A stretch of 33,668 nt of DNA from Actinomycetota bacterium (GCA_026392215.1 JAPLCN010000056.1:1-33668), one strand, 5' to 3'. Positions 1 through 9,326 are shown, numbered from the stretch's first letter. A program made the numbers and translations. Notes: generated by a model not told the origin, from the sequence alone.

Positions 1-504
1 GAATATTTATTAATAGAGGCAAGAATTAGAAAGGAAAAAGAAAAGCTTACGAGTTTGGAAAAAGAACTTCAAGGGTACGGTTTATGGCCTAAGATTACTG
101 CAAATATGATCGGAGGTTTTTCTATTGATGATTCTGCTTCTGTAAGAATTATTGGCTCTATCCTTCATGACTATTACTCTGCTGCTGAAAGCATCTTTAA
201 GGCTGTAGCAATTAATATAGATAAAAGTTCTCACCAAGGTGACCAATGGCACAAAGAATTGCTCGAACGGATGACGCTTGATGTTCCTGGGTTGCGTGTG
301 TCAGTAATTTCTACTGAAACTGCACAGAAACTTAATCATTACCGTAGCTTTAGACATGTTTTTCGAAATGTCTATGGTTTTGAACTTTCCTTTAAAAAGA
401 TCAAAGAACTTCTTGAATTGCTCCCGGACACTTCTATGTCCCTGGAAAAAGATCTGGACAATTTTATTTATCAGATGAGGATTATCTACGAAGTTAATAA
501 ATAA
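1..504 (+). CDS. HepT-like (HEPN-fold) protein, 5' end outside the window
   Basis: The reading frame is open from base 1, so the gene starts to the left of the window; the TTG at 55 is only an internal codon. The visible protein is mostly helical. Near the C-terminus it has a run reading FRHVFRNVYGFEL, which resembles the R-x4-H-x-Y signature of HepT-like ribonuclease toxins (MNT/HepT toxin-antitoxin systems). The Arg is at 352-354, but the position where I expect the catalytic His (367-369) is Asn. It could be a HepT-family toxin or an inactivated relative; an MNT-type nucleotidyltransferase partner would have to lie to the left. The family call is from motif resemblance only. It is followed by about 70 bases of T-rich spacer and then an IS200/IS605 end. 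Confidence 0.6.
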   Translation, partial: EYLLIEARIRKEKEKLTSLEKELQGYGLWPKITANMIGGFSIDDSASVRIIGSILHDYYSAAESIFKAVAINIDKSSHQGDQWHKELLERMTLDVPGLRVSVISTETAQKLNHYRSFRHVFRNVYGFELSFKKIKELLELLPDTSMSLEKDLDNFIYQMRIIYEVNK

Positions 505-574
505 TATCATGCAAGCTTGAAACAAATAATAAATCATCTTTATTTTTTTCTTTACATACTTTATGCGAGAAAGT

Positions 575-594
575 CCCCGGCTTTAGCCGCGGGG
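575..594 (+). other. left-end hairpin of the IS605-like element
   Basis: CCCCGGC, a TTTA loop and GCCGCGGGG form a stem with a two-base bulge. Such subterminal hairpins are what TnpA recognises in IS200/IS605 ends. It lies about 90 bases before tnpA. It could alternatively be the leftover right end of a second, deleted copy, since its layout resembles the right-end hairpin. Confidence 0.55.
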
Positions 595-646
595 ATGAAT
601 CGCCTCCTCCTTTTTTTAAAAAATACTTGCTGATATTAAAAAATAC

Positions 647-675
647 TTGAAAAAGGCGTTGATATATGCTATAAA
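647..675 (+). promoter_or_regulatory. sigma70-like promoter of tnpA
   Basis: TTGAAA, 17 bases, TATAAA. Transcription would begin about 682, only a few bases before the tnpA ATG at 685, so the message would be nearly leaderless. Confidence 0.5.
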
Positions 676-684
676 TGTACAGAT

Positions 685-1076
685 ATGAAGTACAAACATT
701 CTCATAATCAAGTATATCTCATTAACTACCACCTGATATGGTGCCCTAAAAGACGGGAACCTGTTCTCGTCGGTAAAGTTAAACAACGGCTTGAGCAGAT
801 TATTAAAGAAGTTGCTAAAGAAAAAGGTGTTGAAATTCTTAATCTTAGTATACAACCTAACCATGTCCATAACTTTATTTCCGCCTATCCTACTATCGCT
901 GTTCATAAGTTGGTCAAAGCATTTAAGGGTAGAAGTTCTCACTACCTACGTAGAGAATTCCCTTAAACTACTTAAACTTCCTACTCTCTGGACGCATTCT
1001 TATTTTGTTTCTACTGCTGGTAATGTTAGTAGCCAAACAATTTAAAAAATATATTGAAGAACAGAGCAAATCATGA
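685..1076 (+). pseudogene. tnpA: IS200/IS605 TnpA (Y1 HUH transposase), two frameshifts
   Basis: The N-terminal part (685 to about 960) reads as a TnpA with the HUH pair in QPNHVHNF and the conserved HKLVKAFKGRSS stretch, then meets a stop at 964-966. Homology continues one frame over (LKLPTLWTHSYFVSTAGNVSSQTI, to the stop at 1043-1045), and in the third frame as KKYIEEQSKS ending at TGA 1074-1076. The Tyr of KKYIEEQ is at the position expected for the catalytic tyrosine, beyond both shifts. Each change looks like a single-base indel. Without them the gene would be about 130 codons, normal for the family. I treat it as inactivated; sequencing error in homopolymers is the alternative. Confidence 0.85.
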
Positions 1077-2132
1077 TAACTAAAACTATCCTGTTGAAAA
1101 TTAAGGAACCCGATATATTAAAGTTTAAACTACTGCGACAAGAATATTCTAAAACCTTGAACTTGGGAATAGAATATCTTTCCAATCAGTGGCCGAACAA
1201 AAATAGTCATTCTCAACTTTATAATTATCTTAAAACAAAAGCAGAACTTCCATCATCAGTTCTCAACGAGGGAGTTCGGTTTATCCGTTCCCGTTGGGTA
1301 ACTTTTTGTAAACAATGGAAACAACATATTAAAACTTCCATTCCCCATTTTAAAAATACCATTGCCATTAGTTTTAATAACCAGAACTGGAGCGTTAAAG
1401 AAAATAAGGGAATTTATTCTGTTGGTTTCCCTATCAGCGGCTCAAAACTATATTCTGATATAACGATATCCAGCAGACAAAAGGATACTCTTGATAGATT
1501 ATCTACGGCACAAATTAAACCCGGCAACGGCCAGCTTCTGGCACGAAAAGGTAAATGGTATTTTGTAGCCACTCTTAATTTTCCCGATTGCGAACCGACT
1601 GATGGTACCGATATAGTCGGAGTTGACCTCGGGTTAAACAATATCGCCGTTTGTTATGACAAAGAACAAGGTAAAACCGAATTCTGCTCAGGCAAAGAAG
1701 TCAGATACTATAGAACTAAATATGCTGTGCGAAGAAAGTCCCTCGGCAAAGCCAAGAAACTTAGTGCTATTCGTAAATCAAAGTAAATTATCTCGCAGGA
1801 TAATCAAATTCGCTCTTAAAGTAAAAACAGGAATAATCTGTTTTGAGAATCTGAAAAACATAAGAACTACGGCTAAAACGAACCATAAACAGAGACAACG
1901 ATTGGGGAGTACGCTCCACAACTGGCCATTTGATCAGCTCAAACAATTTATAGAGTATAAAGCAAAAGAACTGGGTATAGCTGTCAATCTTATTGACCCT
2001 GCTTATACTTCCCAAGAATGTCCGATTTGCCATTATGTAGATTCTTCCAATCGCAACGGGATATATTTCCGTTGCCGAGCATGTGGGTATACTGCCCGGG
2101 ATTGTATATCCTTCTCGGGAAGGGCTGCCTGA
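1073..2132 (+). pseudogene. tnpB: TnpB (RuvC-like RNA-guided nuclease family), internal deletion and frameshift
   Basis: The first frame (1073-1786) gives the N-terminal part with the RuvC-I motif GVDLGLNN (Asp185). It breaks in the Arg/Lys-rich bridge near 1780, where part of the segment normally joining this helix to the next block is missing. The frame of 1656-2132 then carries RuvC-II (CFENLKNIR, Glu present) and the zinc finger (CPIC and CRACGY). The RuvC-III Asp may be the one in TARD, but the reading then runs into SGRAA and a stop, so the C-terminus is also lost. TnpB uses a guide RNA made from the element's right end, whose hairpin is still recognisable here. A functional protein is unlikely. 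Confidence 0.85.
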
Positions 2133-2198
2133 CACAGCCCCGAACTTAGGGGTTGCCCGAACCGGAAACGGACAGAGGGCGTTAACCACCTAAGAATC

Positions 2199-2226
2199 TT
2201 CCGACTTTAGTCGTGGAGAGTGTCAA
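2199..2226 (+). other. right-end hairpin of the IS605-like element
   Basis: CCGAC, TTTA, GTCGTGG followed by AGAGTGTCAA. This matches the general form of IS605 right ends (hairpin then a TCAA-type cleavage site) and would be the 3' scaffold of a TnpB guide RNA. Bases from 2227 on would be the guide portion if one were still made. Confidence 0.6.
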
Positions 2227-2431
2227 CCAAGTTTTACCATTATAATTACAGAAAAAAGGCTTTAATTATCAAATTAAAAATTGTTGATGTGCTGATTTGA
2301 AAGTGATAAAAAGAACAATAGACAAAAATTAATTAAAAAAAACAATATAAAAAGAAACAAAAAGGTATTATAGTCGAGTGGCATACATTTAACATTTTAA
2401 TAATTAATAAACATAAATAAACATAAATAAA

Positions 2432-4123
2432 ATGAATAAATTTGAAAAATTTGGGATAAAAGAAGAATTAGTGAGAGCAATCAAAGAATTAGGTTTTGAA
2501 AAACTGACTCCAATACAAGAACAATCTATCCCCATACTGAAAGGCGGCAACAGGGATTTCATAGGTCTGGCACAGACAGGCACAGGGAAAACTGCTGCTT
2601 TTGGACTGCCCCTAATAGAGCTTCTTGATATAGACTCAAAAATAATACAAGCACTCATATTGGCTCCGACAAGGGAGCTATGTGTTCAGATTTCAAATGA
2701 TCTGGAGAATTATTGCAAATATTTACCAGGAGTGAAGATAGTTGCAGTGTATGGAGGTGCAAGCATTGAAACACAGATAAGCAGGATAAAGAAAGGCGTG
2801 CATATAGTGGTTGCAACACCGGGTCGTCTGACAGACCTGATAAGAAGGAAGAAAATTGATATTTCAACTATAAAGTACGTGATACTGGATGAAGCTGATG
2901 AAATGCTCAATATGGGTTTTCAGGAAGATATTGACAGCATCCTTGAATGCACACCAGCCCACAAACAGACCTGGCTATTTGCTGCAACTATGCCTGATGC
3001 GATACACAATATCACAGGTAAATATATGCACAACCCTTTTGAACTTACTGTTGGTAAAAAAAATACTACTGCTGAAAATATTGAGCATATTTATTATGTT
3101 GTGCATGAACACAACCGTTACACAGCATTGAAGAGAATAATAGATGTAAATCCTGATATTTTTGCAATTGTATTTTGCAGAACAAAGGCAGAAACACAGG
3201 ACATAGCAGAAAAGCTCATTAAAGACGGTTATAATGCAGATTCATTGCATGGGGATCTGAGTCAGGCTCAACGTGACAAGGTGATGCAGCATTACCGGGA
3301 CAAGAACTTACAGTTACTTGTGGCAACAGATGTGGCTGCAAGAGGAATAGATGTAAATGATATAAGTCATATCATAAATTACCAGTTACCCGACGAGATA
3401 GAGCTTTATACTCACCGGAGTGGCAGGACAGCGCGAGCAGGCAAATCAGGCACAACTATCTCGATAATAAATACAAAAGATATCGGTAGAATCAGACAGA
3501 TAGAAAAACAAATAAACAGAAAACTTATCTATGCTAAGGTGCCGGAAGGAGTAGAAGTTTGTGAACAGCAGCTTTTGGCACTGATTAAAAAGATACAAAA
3601 AGTAGAAATAAATCAACAGGGAATTTCTAAATATCTGCCGGCGATATTTGAAGAATTAAAAGATATTGATAAAACCGAGCTTATAAAGCGTATGGTATCT
3701 CTTGAGTTCAACCGTTTCCTTGAATATTACAGGAATGCAGAAGACCTTAACATAGATTTTTCGAAGAAAGACCACGTAAGAGGCAAAGATTCATATAATA
3801 CAGGCAGCAGTATGTTTATTAATCTCGGCAATATGGATGGTTTTGATAATGGCAGGATGCTGAAATACCTTATAGAGACAACCAATCTACCTGCAGACAC
3901 ATTCAAAAGGATCAACATAAAAGGGGTATATTCATTCATAGATGTGAAAGAAACCCAAATACAGGATGTTCTTAATTCTTTTAAGAATGAAGTCTATAAA
4001 GGCAGGAAAGTAAGGGTTGATAATTCAGAGGGAGGTAGAAATAAAAAATCTTCTTCCACGATAGGAAAAAAAGAATTTGAAAAGAAGGGAAGAAAAAAGA
4101 AATACTACGTATCTGCTTCTTAG
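2432..4123 (+). CDS. deaD: DEAD-box RNA helicase with DbpA-type RNA-binding domain
   Basis: An ATP-dependent RNA helicase acting on structured RNA (ribosome assembly, mRNA decay, cold adaptation in relatives). Motifs in order: Q motif GFEKLTPIQ (21-29), Walker A AQTGTGKT (47-54), PTREL (79-83), TPGR (129-132), DEAD (153-156), AAT in place of the usual SAT (184-186), then in domain 2 [12 protein letters not shown] and [11 protein letters not shown] region from about residue 445 to 520 (beginning [16 protein letters not shown]) looks like the DbpA/CsdA RNA-binding domain, followed by a Lys-rich tail. The length of 563 residues suits the CshA/DeaD group. No Shine-Dalgarno precedes the ATG; the upstream bases hold short TAAACATAAA repeats. 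The gene stands alone, facing the minus-strand ktr genes. Confidence 0.93.
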   Translation: MNKFEKFGIKEELVRAIKELGFEKLTPIQEQSIPILKGGNRDFIGLAQTGTGKTAAFGLPLIELLDIDSKIIQALILAPTRELCVQISNDLENYCKYLPGVKIVAVYGGASIETQISRIKKGVHIVVATPGRLTDLIRRKKIDISTIKYVILDEADEMLNMGFQEDIDSILECTPAHKQTWLFAATMPDAIHNITGKYMHNPFELTVGKKNTTAENIEHIYYVVHEHNRYTALKRIIDVNPDIFAIVFCRTKAETQDIAEKLIKDGYNADSLHGDLSQAQRDKVMQHYRDKNLQLLVATDVAARGIDVNDISHIINYQLPDEIELYTHRSGRTARAGKSGTTISIINTKDIGRIRQIEKQINRKLIYAKVPEGVEVCEQQLLALIKKIQKVEINQQGISKYLPAIFEELKDIDKTELIKRMVSLEFNRFLEYYRNAEDLNIDFSKKDHVRGKDSYNTGSSMFINLGNMDGFDNGRMLKYLIETTNLPADTFKRINIKGVYSFIDVKETQIQDVLNSFKNEVYKGRKVRVDNSEGGRNKKSSSTIGKKEFEKKGRKKKYYVSAS

Positions 4124-4124
4124 A

Positions 4125-4357
4125 AAAAGGAACAACGACTGAATTGTCAGATTGCTTATAAGCTTGAGTATCTGAAACAGGAATTTTAAATGAGTTAAGA
4201 AAACCCATCAGTCTCGCGTATTCCCGGGGAGTAAGCCTCCCCCGTGTTTTTCTCCAAGGCTTATTTTCTTTGATACCCCGGCAATTGAAAATGGCTGGCA
4301 AGGGAAACCTCCTACAAGAATATCATGTTCGGGAATATCATCAGTATTGATATAAGC
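4125..4357 (-). pseudogene. relic of a DNA (cytosine-5) methyltransferase
   Basis: Reading the minus strand from about 4357, one frame gives [26 protein letters not shown], containing the motif IV PCQ loop with the catalytic Cys of C5 methyltransferases. At about 4265 the homology jumps in another frame to [21 protein letters not shown] and [17 protein letters not shown], matching motifs IX and X at the C-terminus (usually ARLQGFP and QxGNSVVVPV). Everything between (target recognition domain, motifs VI-VIII) and the N-terminal SAM-binding part are missing. The relic lies between two convergent genes; its neighbours show no restriction enzyme. Confidence 0.75.
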
Positions 4358-4406
4358 TTAACTCTTGAAGAAATGTAAATGTATGTATATTGGATTTTAA
4401 AAAAAT

Positions 4407-5075
4407 CTATTTATAAAATTCCATCAGATGGAGTTTTATAAGCAGCTTGTTTTCACCTATCAGGGTTAAGATATCTTCCTGCTTGAATTTATAATTTACA
4501 GCAGGAGGAGTTTTAACATTTCCTTCAGAATCCTTAACGCTGATTATTGTAACCCCATATTTTCTACGCAGGTTTAGTTCAATTAAATCTTTTCCTGCCA
4601 TCAATTCAGGAGTTTTAAGCTCAAGAATAGTTATATTGGAACTTAGCTCTATATAATCTATAACATTGTTGCTGCTTAAAATCTTACCGACTCTTTCACC
4701 CATATCTTTTTCAGGGAAAACTACCATATCTGCACCTACTTTGGAAAGAACCTTTCCTTGTACTTTGGTTCCGGCTTTGGCAATTATTTTTTTTGCGCCT
4801 TTTTCTTTTGCTAAAAGAGTAGCAAGAATTGAGTTTTGAATATACTTTTCTCCAATGCAGATAATCACAGCTTCAAATTCTGGAATTCCAAGGCTGTCAA
4901 GAACTTCTGAATCTGTAGCATCCAGCTTCATTACATTATCAATCTCAAAGGAAAATTTCTGGATTACTGTTTCGCTGCTGTCAATTCCAAGAACTGAATG
5001 TCCTTCTTTGGTTAAGGTTCTGGCTAAACTGATTCCAAATCTTCCAAGCCCTATTACTAAAAATGATCTTTTCAT
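4407..5075 (-). CDS. ktrA: KtrA/TrkA-type potassium-channel regulatory RCK protein
   Basis: A cytoplasmic gating subunit that binds nucleotide and controls a Ktr/Trk potassium channel. The N-terminus holds the Rossmann motif GLGRFG (residues 8-13) followed by an acidic residue at the end of strand 2 (GIDSS). The RCK-N half reaches about residue 135, and an RCK-C half ends with KQEDILTLIGENKLL. At 222 residues it is a normal single-unit KtrA, not a double TrkA. It lies 249 bases downstream of ktrB on the same strand, so they probably share a function and perhaps a transcript. No clear Shine-Dalgarno precedes the ATG at 5075. The 5076-5324 spacer shows no recognisable riboswitch. Confidence 0.9.
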   Translation of the reverse strand: MKRSFLVIGLGRFGISLARTLTKEGHSVLGIDSSETVIQKFSFEIDNVMKLDATDSEVLDSLGIPEFEAVIICIGEKYIQNSILATLLAKEKGAKKIIAKAGTKVQGKVLSKVGADMVVFPEKDMGERVGKILSSNNVIDYIELSSNITILELKTPELMAGKDLIELNLRRKYGVTIISVKDSEGNVKTPPAVNYKFKQEDILTLIGENKLLIKLHLMEFYK

Positions 5076-5324
5076 ATTTTCACTAAAATTATTGTTTGTT
5101 AATAAAAATAATAAGATATAGATATATTAATATAAAATCTGCATTAATGAAATTATTAAAAACAGTCACTGGAATGAATCCAATTTAAAAAACAAAATAA
5201 AGATAACAGCTTTCAAATAAATACCAGTTTAAAAATATTAATTTTCCTGCCAGCCTTTTTAATTAATTCCTTTTACTCTTTCTTTTTAATAAATATATGT
5301 ATAAGTTATTGCATGATCTTTATA

Positions 5325-6671
5325 TTAACCTATCGATATCGACTCTTCAGGCCTTTTTATTTTTTCCGGCAGTACTCTTGATGCTATTATGAGTGAAAGC
5401 GAACTGATGCCTACTCGTCCTATAAACATGCAGGCTATCAGGATGTACTTGCTCGCAGTGGTTAATTCCGGGGTTATTCCTGTTGACAGGCCAACAGTTC
5501 CGAATGCTGAAGTAACTTCAAAAATTACTTTAATAAAACTCTCCTTTTCAATGAGCATAATAGCTATTGAAGCGAATATTACCAGAAGTAATGCAGTTAA
5601 GGTTAAAGTAAGTGCCCTAAATATTATTCCCTGAGGTATTCTTCTTTTAAAGATAGTTATATTTTTCTGCCCTTTAAAAGAATAAAAACCTGCTATTGTA
5701 ATAGATGCAAAAGTTGTAGTTTTTATTCCTCCTCCTGTCCCGCCGGGAGAAGCTCCAATAAACATTAAAATCACTAATATTAACAAGGTTGCTTCGTTTA
5801 AAGTTCCTATGCTTACTGTATTATAACCTGCAGTTCTCGCGGTAACTGACTGGAAAAAGCTTGAAAGTATTTTTGCACCGTTTGGCAGGCTTCCAATAGA
5901 TTTAGGATTTTTAAATTCTATCAGGAAAAATACAATTGCTCCAACTATAATTAAAATAATGGTTGTACATAATACCAGTTTTGTGTGGAGAGAAAACTTT
6001 TTTACTTTTCTGTACTCTATAATTTCAGAAATAACTGAAAATCCAATTCCTCCGGTTACAATAAGAAGCATGACAGTAATACTGAAAGTGGGATCTCTGC
6101 TAAACCTCTCGAGGTTATTTGAATAAAGGGAAAATCCTGCATTATTAAAAGCGCTGATACTATGGAATATACCGGAAATAAAAGAGCTTTTTAAAGTTTG
6201 CCCATATTTAAAAAATAATACTCCTGCAATTGAAAATGAGCCTAAAATTTCTATTGTAATTGTAGTAGCAGCAATAATCATAAAAAACCTTGCCGCACTG
6301 AATAGCTTGTCTGCACCAAAACTGGTTTTCAAATAAAATCTGTCTCCAAGATTAATCTTTCTGCCAAGAATAATTCCAAAAATAGAGGTTACGGTCATTA
6401 TACCAAGCCCGCCCATCTGAATAAGAATAAGTATGATTGTCTTGCCCACCCCGGTAAAAAATGTTGCAGTGTCCTGAACAATAAGCCCTGTTACACAAGT
6501 AGCAGAAGTTGAAGTAAAAAGGGCATCAATGAAACTGACTTTATGACCATGCGTCATCATAGGAAACATAAGTATCAAAGCCCCGGCAAGAATAACTGCT
6601 GCAAAGGTAATTACAACCTGGTTGACAATCCTTCTCTGACCTTTTAAAAAAAAGCTCGATAGATCTTCCAT
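5325..6671 (-). CDS. ktrB: KtrB/TrkH-type potassium uptake channel subunit
   Basis: An integral membrane potassium (with sodium) translocating subunit, partner of KtrA. The protein shows the repeated membrane-pore-membrane plan, with selectivity-filter segments around TCVTGL, NNAGFSL, TAGYNT and TVGLSTG. A glycine-rich segment, GASPGGTGGGIKTTT, sits where the gating loop of the third unit is found in KtrB. About 448 residues agrees with KtrB rather than the longer TrkH. I chose the ATG at 6671 over an in-frame TTG six bases upstream; neither has a good Shine-Dalgarno. It is divergent from the heat-shock operon. Confidence 0.9.
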   Translation of the reverse strand: MEDLSSFFLKGQRRIVNQVVITFAAVILAGALILMFPMMTHGHKVSFIDALFTSTSATCVTGLIVQDTATFFTGVGKTIILILIQMGGLGIMTVTSIFGIILGRKINLGDRFYLKTSFGADKLFSAARFFMIIAATTITIEILGSFSIAGVLFFKYGQTLKSSFISGIFHSISAFNNAGFSLYSNNLERFSRDPTFSITVMLLIVTGGIGFSVISEIIEYRKVKKFSLHTKLVLCTTIILIIVGAIVFFLIEFKNPKSIGSLPNGAKILSSFFQSVTARTAGYNTVSIGTLNEATLLILVILMFIGASPGGTGGGIKTTTFASITIAGFYSFKGQKNITIFKRRIPQGIIFRALTLTLTALLLVIFASIAIMLIEKESFIKVIFEVTSAFGTVGLSTGITPELTTASKYILIACMFIGRVGISSLSLIIASRVLPEKIKRPEESISIG

Positions 6672-6811
6672 AATCAATTAAAGAAATGAAATTGTAATAT
6701 TTAAAATCAAATAGTAATTTTAGTATAGATTATTGAAAAATATAAGTATTAATTTTTTTAAGAATATGTTGCTTTTTGGCAAATATCATATAAAATAATT
6801 GTAAAAATATA

Positions 6812-6828
6812 TTTCACTTAAAGTGAAA
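6812..6828. promoter_or_regulatory. 17-bp perfect palindrome upstream of hspR-dnaK
   Basis: TTTCACTT, a central A, then AAGTGAAA, between the divergent ktrB and hspR genes and about 40 bases upstream of the hspR promoter. It could be an operator for HspR or another repressor. It does not match the known actinobacterial HAIR element (CTTGAGT-N7-ACTCAAG). Confidence 0.4.
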
Positions 6829-6868
6829 AAGATATTTAAATATTTTAGAAAAAACTTTTAGTAGAATG

Positions 6869-6897
6869 TTGACAATTATTTTTTTATTTATTAAAAT
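6869..6897 (+). promoter_or_regulatory. sigma70-type promoter of the heat-shock operon
   Basis: TTGACA, 17 bases, TAAAAT, placed about 30 bases before the hspR start. No CIRCE element is visible, consistent with HspR-type rather than HrcA control. Confidence 0.6.
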
Positions 6898-6929
6898 TTA
6901 TTACAATAAAAAAAGGGGCTGGTGAAAAA

Positions 6930-7292
6930 TTGTTTAACGAAGCTGACAAGAGTTATCCGATAGAATTAGTAGCAGAGTTTCTGGGTATCAACAGCAGGAC
7001 TTTGTACTACTATGAAAAATTCAGTCTGGTATGCCCGCTTCGGAGGGGAAGAAAAAGGTATTATTCAAAAGAAGACATAAACTGGCTTGAATATGTAAGG
7101 GAACTTATGTATGAGCATGGAATGAATTTAAGATCCATAATCATTCTTATTAAAAGAAGGGATGCGGTTATTTTAGACAGGTGTCCTGAAGATATTGTTC
7201 TTTGTTTTAAGAATTACCTGGCAAGAAAAGAAACAGTAGCAAGGAAAATTAACATTGAAGGCGAAGATGATAATGTAAAAGATCTTAAATAA
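6930..7292 (+). CDS. hspR: MerR-family regulator, HspR-like, heading the dnaK operon
   Basis: A predicted repressor of the chaperone genes that follow. Residues about 10-50 form a MerR-type winged helix: IELVAEFLGINSRTLYYYEKFSLVCPLRRGRKRYYSKEDI is interrupted only by wing-like turns, with the typical LYYYEK recognition region. A following helix (about 52-80) would dimerise. The start is a TTG with a G-rich stretch (GGGGCTGG) a few bases upstream; no in-frame ATG fits better. In actinobacteria hspR usually follows dnaJ, whereas here it is first. About 90 bases separate it from dnaK. A different MerR function is possible, but the context favours HspR. Confidence 0.75.
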   Translation: MFNEADKSYPIELVAEFLGINSRTLYYYEKFSLVCPLRRGRKRYYSKEDINWLEYVRELMYEHGMNLRSIIILIKRRDAVILDRCPEDIVLCFKNYLARKETVARKINIEGEDDNVKDLK

Positions 7293-7380
7293 GTTTTCAA
7301 GTTGGCTTTATTATAAGCTAAATAAATATTTGTAAGGTTTTAAAAGTATTAAAAAATTTAAAAAGAAAGGTTGATTTATT

Positions 7381-9222
7381 ATGGGGAAAGCAGTTGGAAT
7401 TGATTTAGGAACGACAAACTCATGTATTGCAGTTATGGAAGGCGGAAGCCCGACAGTTATAACAAATAGCGAGGGGGGGAGGACCACTCCTTCTGTTATT
7501 GCTTTTACGAAAAAAGGGGAAAGGCTGGTTGGACAGCTTGCAAAAAGACAGGCTGCACTTAACCCTGAAAATACGATTTATTCTATTAAGAGATTTATCG
7601 GCAGAAAATATGATGAAGTTGAAAGCGAAAGAAAAATAGTTTCATATAAAGTAATGGATGGCAAGAACATGCTTGCAGCTGTTAAATTAAATGACAGGGA
7701 ATACACTCCTGAGGAAATTTCGTCTATGATTCTGCAAAAGTTAAAAGCAGACGCTGAAGCTTATCTTGGAACTGAAGTAACTGACGCAGTTATTACGGTT
7801 CCTGCCTATTTTAATGATTCGCAAAGGCAGGCAACAAAGAATGCCGGAAAGATTGCAGGGCTTAATGTATTAAGAATTATTAATGAACCTACAGCAGCAG
7901 CTCTGGCATATGGCCTTGATAAGAAAAAAGAAGAGAAAATTCTGGTATTTGACTTGGGCGGAGGAACATTTGATGTTTCGGTGCTTGAAGTTGGAGATGG
8001 GGTATTTGAAGTAAAGGCAAGCCATGGTGATATGCATCTCGGTGGAGATGATTATGATAACAGAATTATGAATTATCTTGCGGATGAATTTAAAAAAGGA
8101 CAGGGTATTGACTTAAGGAGCGACAGGCAAGCTCTTCAAAGATTAATTGAAGCATCTGAAAAAGCCAAGGTTGAGCTTTCAAGTGTTATGGAAACCAATG
8201 TAAGCCTGCCATTTATCACGGCAGATGCCAATGGTCCTAAGCACCTGGAGTCGAAGATAACAAGAGCAAAATTTGAGCAGATTACTGCTGATTTAACGGA
8301 CAGATGCAAAAGTCCCCTGGAAAAGGCGCTGGCTGATTCAGGATATAAGATTTCTGAAATAAATGAAGTTATACTTGTCGGAGGCGCTACAAGAATGCCG
8401 GTCATCCAGGAGCTTGTTAAAAATATTACAGGCAAAGATCCAAATAAAAGCGTTAACCCTGATGAAGTTGTAGCAGTTGGTGCTGCAATTCAGTCTGGCG
8501 TTCTTAAAGGAGATGTAAAAGATGTAGTACTTCTTGATGTAACTCCATTATCACTTGGGATTGAAACTTTAGGCGGAGTTTTGACAAGGCTTATAGAAAG
8601 AAACACAACTATCCCAACCAAGAAGAGTGAGATATTTACGACAGCGGCTGATAATCAGACGAGTGTTGATATACATGTTCTTCAGGGTGAAAGAGAGTTT
8701 GCAAGAGACAATAAAACAATAGGTAATTTTAGGCTTGATGGAATTCCACCGGCACCTAGAGGAATTCCTCAAATTGAAGTAACTTTTGATATAGATGCAA
8801 ACGGAATCGTTAACGTAGTTGCAAAGGATATGGCTACAGCCAAAGAGCAGAAGATTACAATTACAGCGACATCCCACTTAAGTGATGATGAGATTAATAA
8901 AATGGTAAGGGAAGCTGAAGCCAATTCTGCTGAAGATAAGAAAAAGAAAGAGCTGGTTGAAGCTAAAAACAGAGCTGATAACCTTATCTATCAGACAGAA
9001 AAGTCTTTAAAAGATTATGGTGACGATCTTGAAAAATCAGTAGGGGAATTGTCAACGCGTATGTATCAGCAGTCAAGTGCAGGCGCAGGTACAGGATCAG
9101 GTGCCGGAGCCGGAAGTGCTGGTCAAGGCGGGTCTGGAGCAGGAGAACAGGCAGCAGGCGGCAGCAAACCGGAAGATGATGTTATAGATGCAGAGTTTGA
9201 AGCTAAGGACGAAAATAAATAA
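7381..9222 (+). CDS. dnaK: Hsp70 chaperone DnaK with shortened C-terminal lid
   Basis: An ATP-dependent chaperone working with DnaJ and ClpB on unfolded and aggregated proteins. The ATPase domain is complete ([10 protein letters not shown] near residue 6, [31 protein letters not shown]), and the substrate-binding beta domain follows ([16 protein letters not shown] onward). In the helical lid, [12 protein letters not shown] runs almost directly into [11 protein letters not shown] (about residue 547-560). Relatives have about 35-40 further residues there, making up the middle of the lid bundle. The tail is long, rich in Gly and Ala, and ends in [10 protein letters not shown] as usual. grpE is not in the operon. 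A weak Shine-Dalgarno (AAAGG) precedes the ATG. Confidence 0.97.
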   Translation: MGKAVGIDLGTTNSCIAVMEGGSPTVITNSEGGRTTPSVIAFTKKGERLVGQLAKRQAALNPENTIYSIKRFIGRKYDEVESERKIVSYKVMDGKNMLAAVKLNDREYTPEEISSMILQKLKADAEAYLGTEVTDAVITVPAYFNDSQRQATKNAGKIAGLNVLRIINEPTAAALAYGLDKKKEEKILVFDLGGGTFDVSVLEVGDGVFEVKASHGDMHLGGDDYDNRIMNYLADEFKKGQGIDLRSDRQALQRLIEASEKAKVELSSVMETNVSLPFITADANGPKHLESKITRAKFEQITADLTDRCKSPLEKALADSGYKISEINEVILVGGATRMPVIQELVKNITGKDPNKSVNPDEVVAVGAAIQSGVLKGDVKDVVLLDVTPLSLGIETLGGVLTRLIERNTTIPTKKSEIFTTAADNQTSVDIHVLQGEREFARDNKTIGNFRLDGIPPAPRGIPQIEVTFDIDANGIVNVVAKDMATAKEQKITITATSHLSDDEINKMVREAEANSAEDKKKKELVEAKNRADNLIYQTEKSLKDYGDDLEKSVGELSTRMYQQSSAGAGTGSGAGAGSAGQGGSGAGEQAAGGSKPEDDVIDAEFEAKDENK

Positions 9223-9258
9223 TTAGCTTAAAGTTTTATAATTAATTAAAGATTTTAT

Positions 9259-9289
9259 CCTGCCCATTGCTTTTGTAAGCGTGGGCAGG
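9259..9289 (+). other. intercistronic hairpin between dnaK and dnaJ
   Basis: CCTGCCCA (9259-9266) pairs with TGGGCAGG (9282-9289), and GCTT/AAGC extends the stem inside a small internal loop. No T-run follows, so it is more likely an mRNA processing or stability element, or a partial attenuator lowering dnaJ relative to dnaK, than a full terminator. Confidence 0.55.
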
Positions 9290-9326
9290 TGCTTTATATA
9301 AAATAAAAATTCCAAGGTGACTTAAA

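Larger units (their letters stand above)
560..2226 (+). mobile_element. decayed IS200/IS605-family element (tnpA + tnpB)
   Basis: A Y1 (HUH) transposase gene and a TnpB gene overlap by ATGA at 1073-1076, the usual IS605 arrangement. They lie between an imperfect hairpin on the left (575-594) and one on the right (2199-2217) followed by TGTCAA. Both reading frames are broken, so the copy should be non-autonomous. Element limits are approximate, because single-strand transposons of this type lack terminal inverted repeats and target duplications. A 14-bp direct repeat (616-629 and 636-649) sits between the left hairpin and tnpA. Confidence 0.8.

Noticed and set aside
3981-4124. Continuation of the methyltransferase-relic frame into the 3' end of deaD
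   Set aside because: Similarity ends at the VVVPF segment (about 4125); the remaining residues are the antisense of the Lys-rich helicase tail.
5076-5324. Possible c-di-AMP (ydaO-type) riboswitch ahead of ktrA
   Set aside because: Such switches often precede ktr genes, but none of the conserved ydaO sequence elements is visible in this AT-rich spacer.
6672-6929. CIRCE or HAIR heat-shock operator
   Set aside because: Neither TTAGCACTC-N9-GAGTGCTAA nor CTTGAGT-N7-ACTCAAG occurs; only an unrelated 17-bp palindrome is present.
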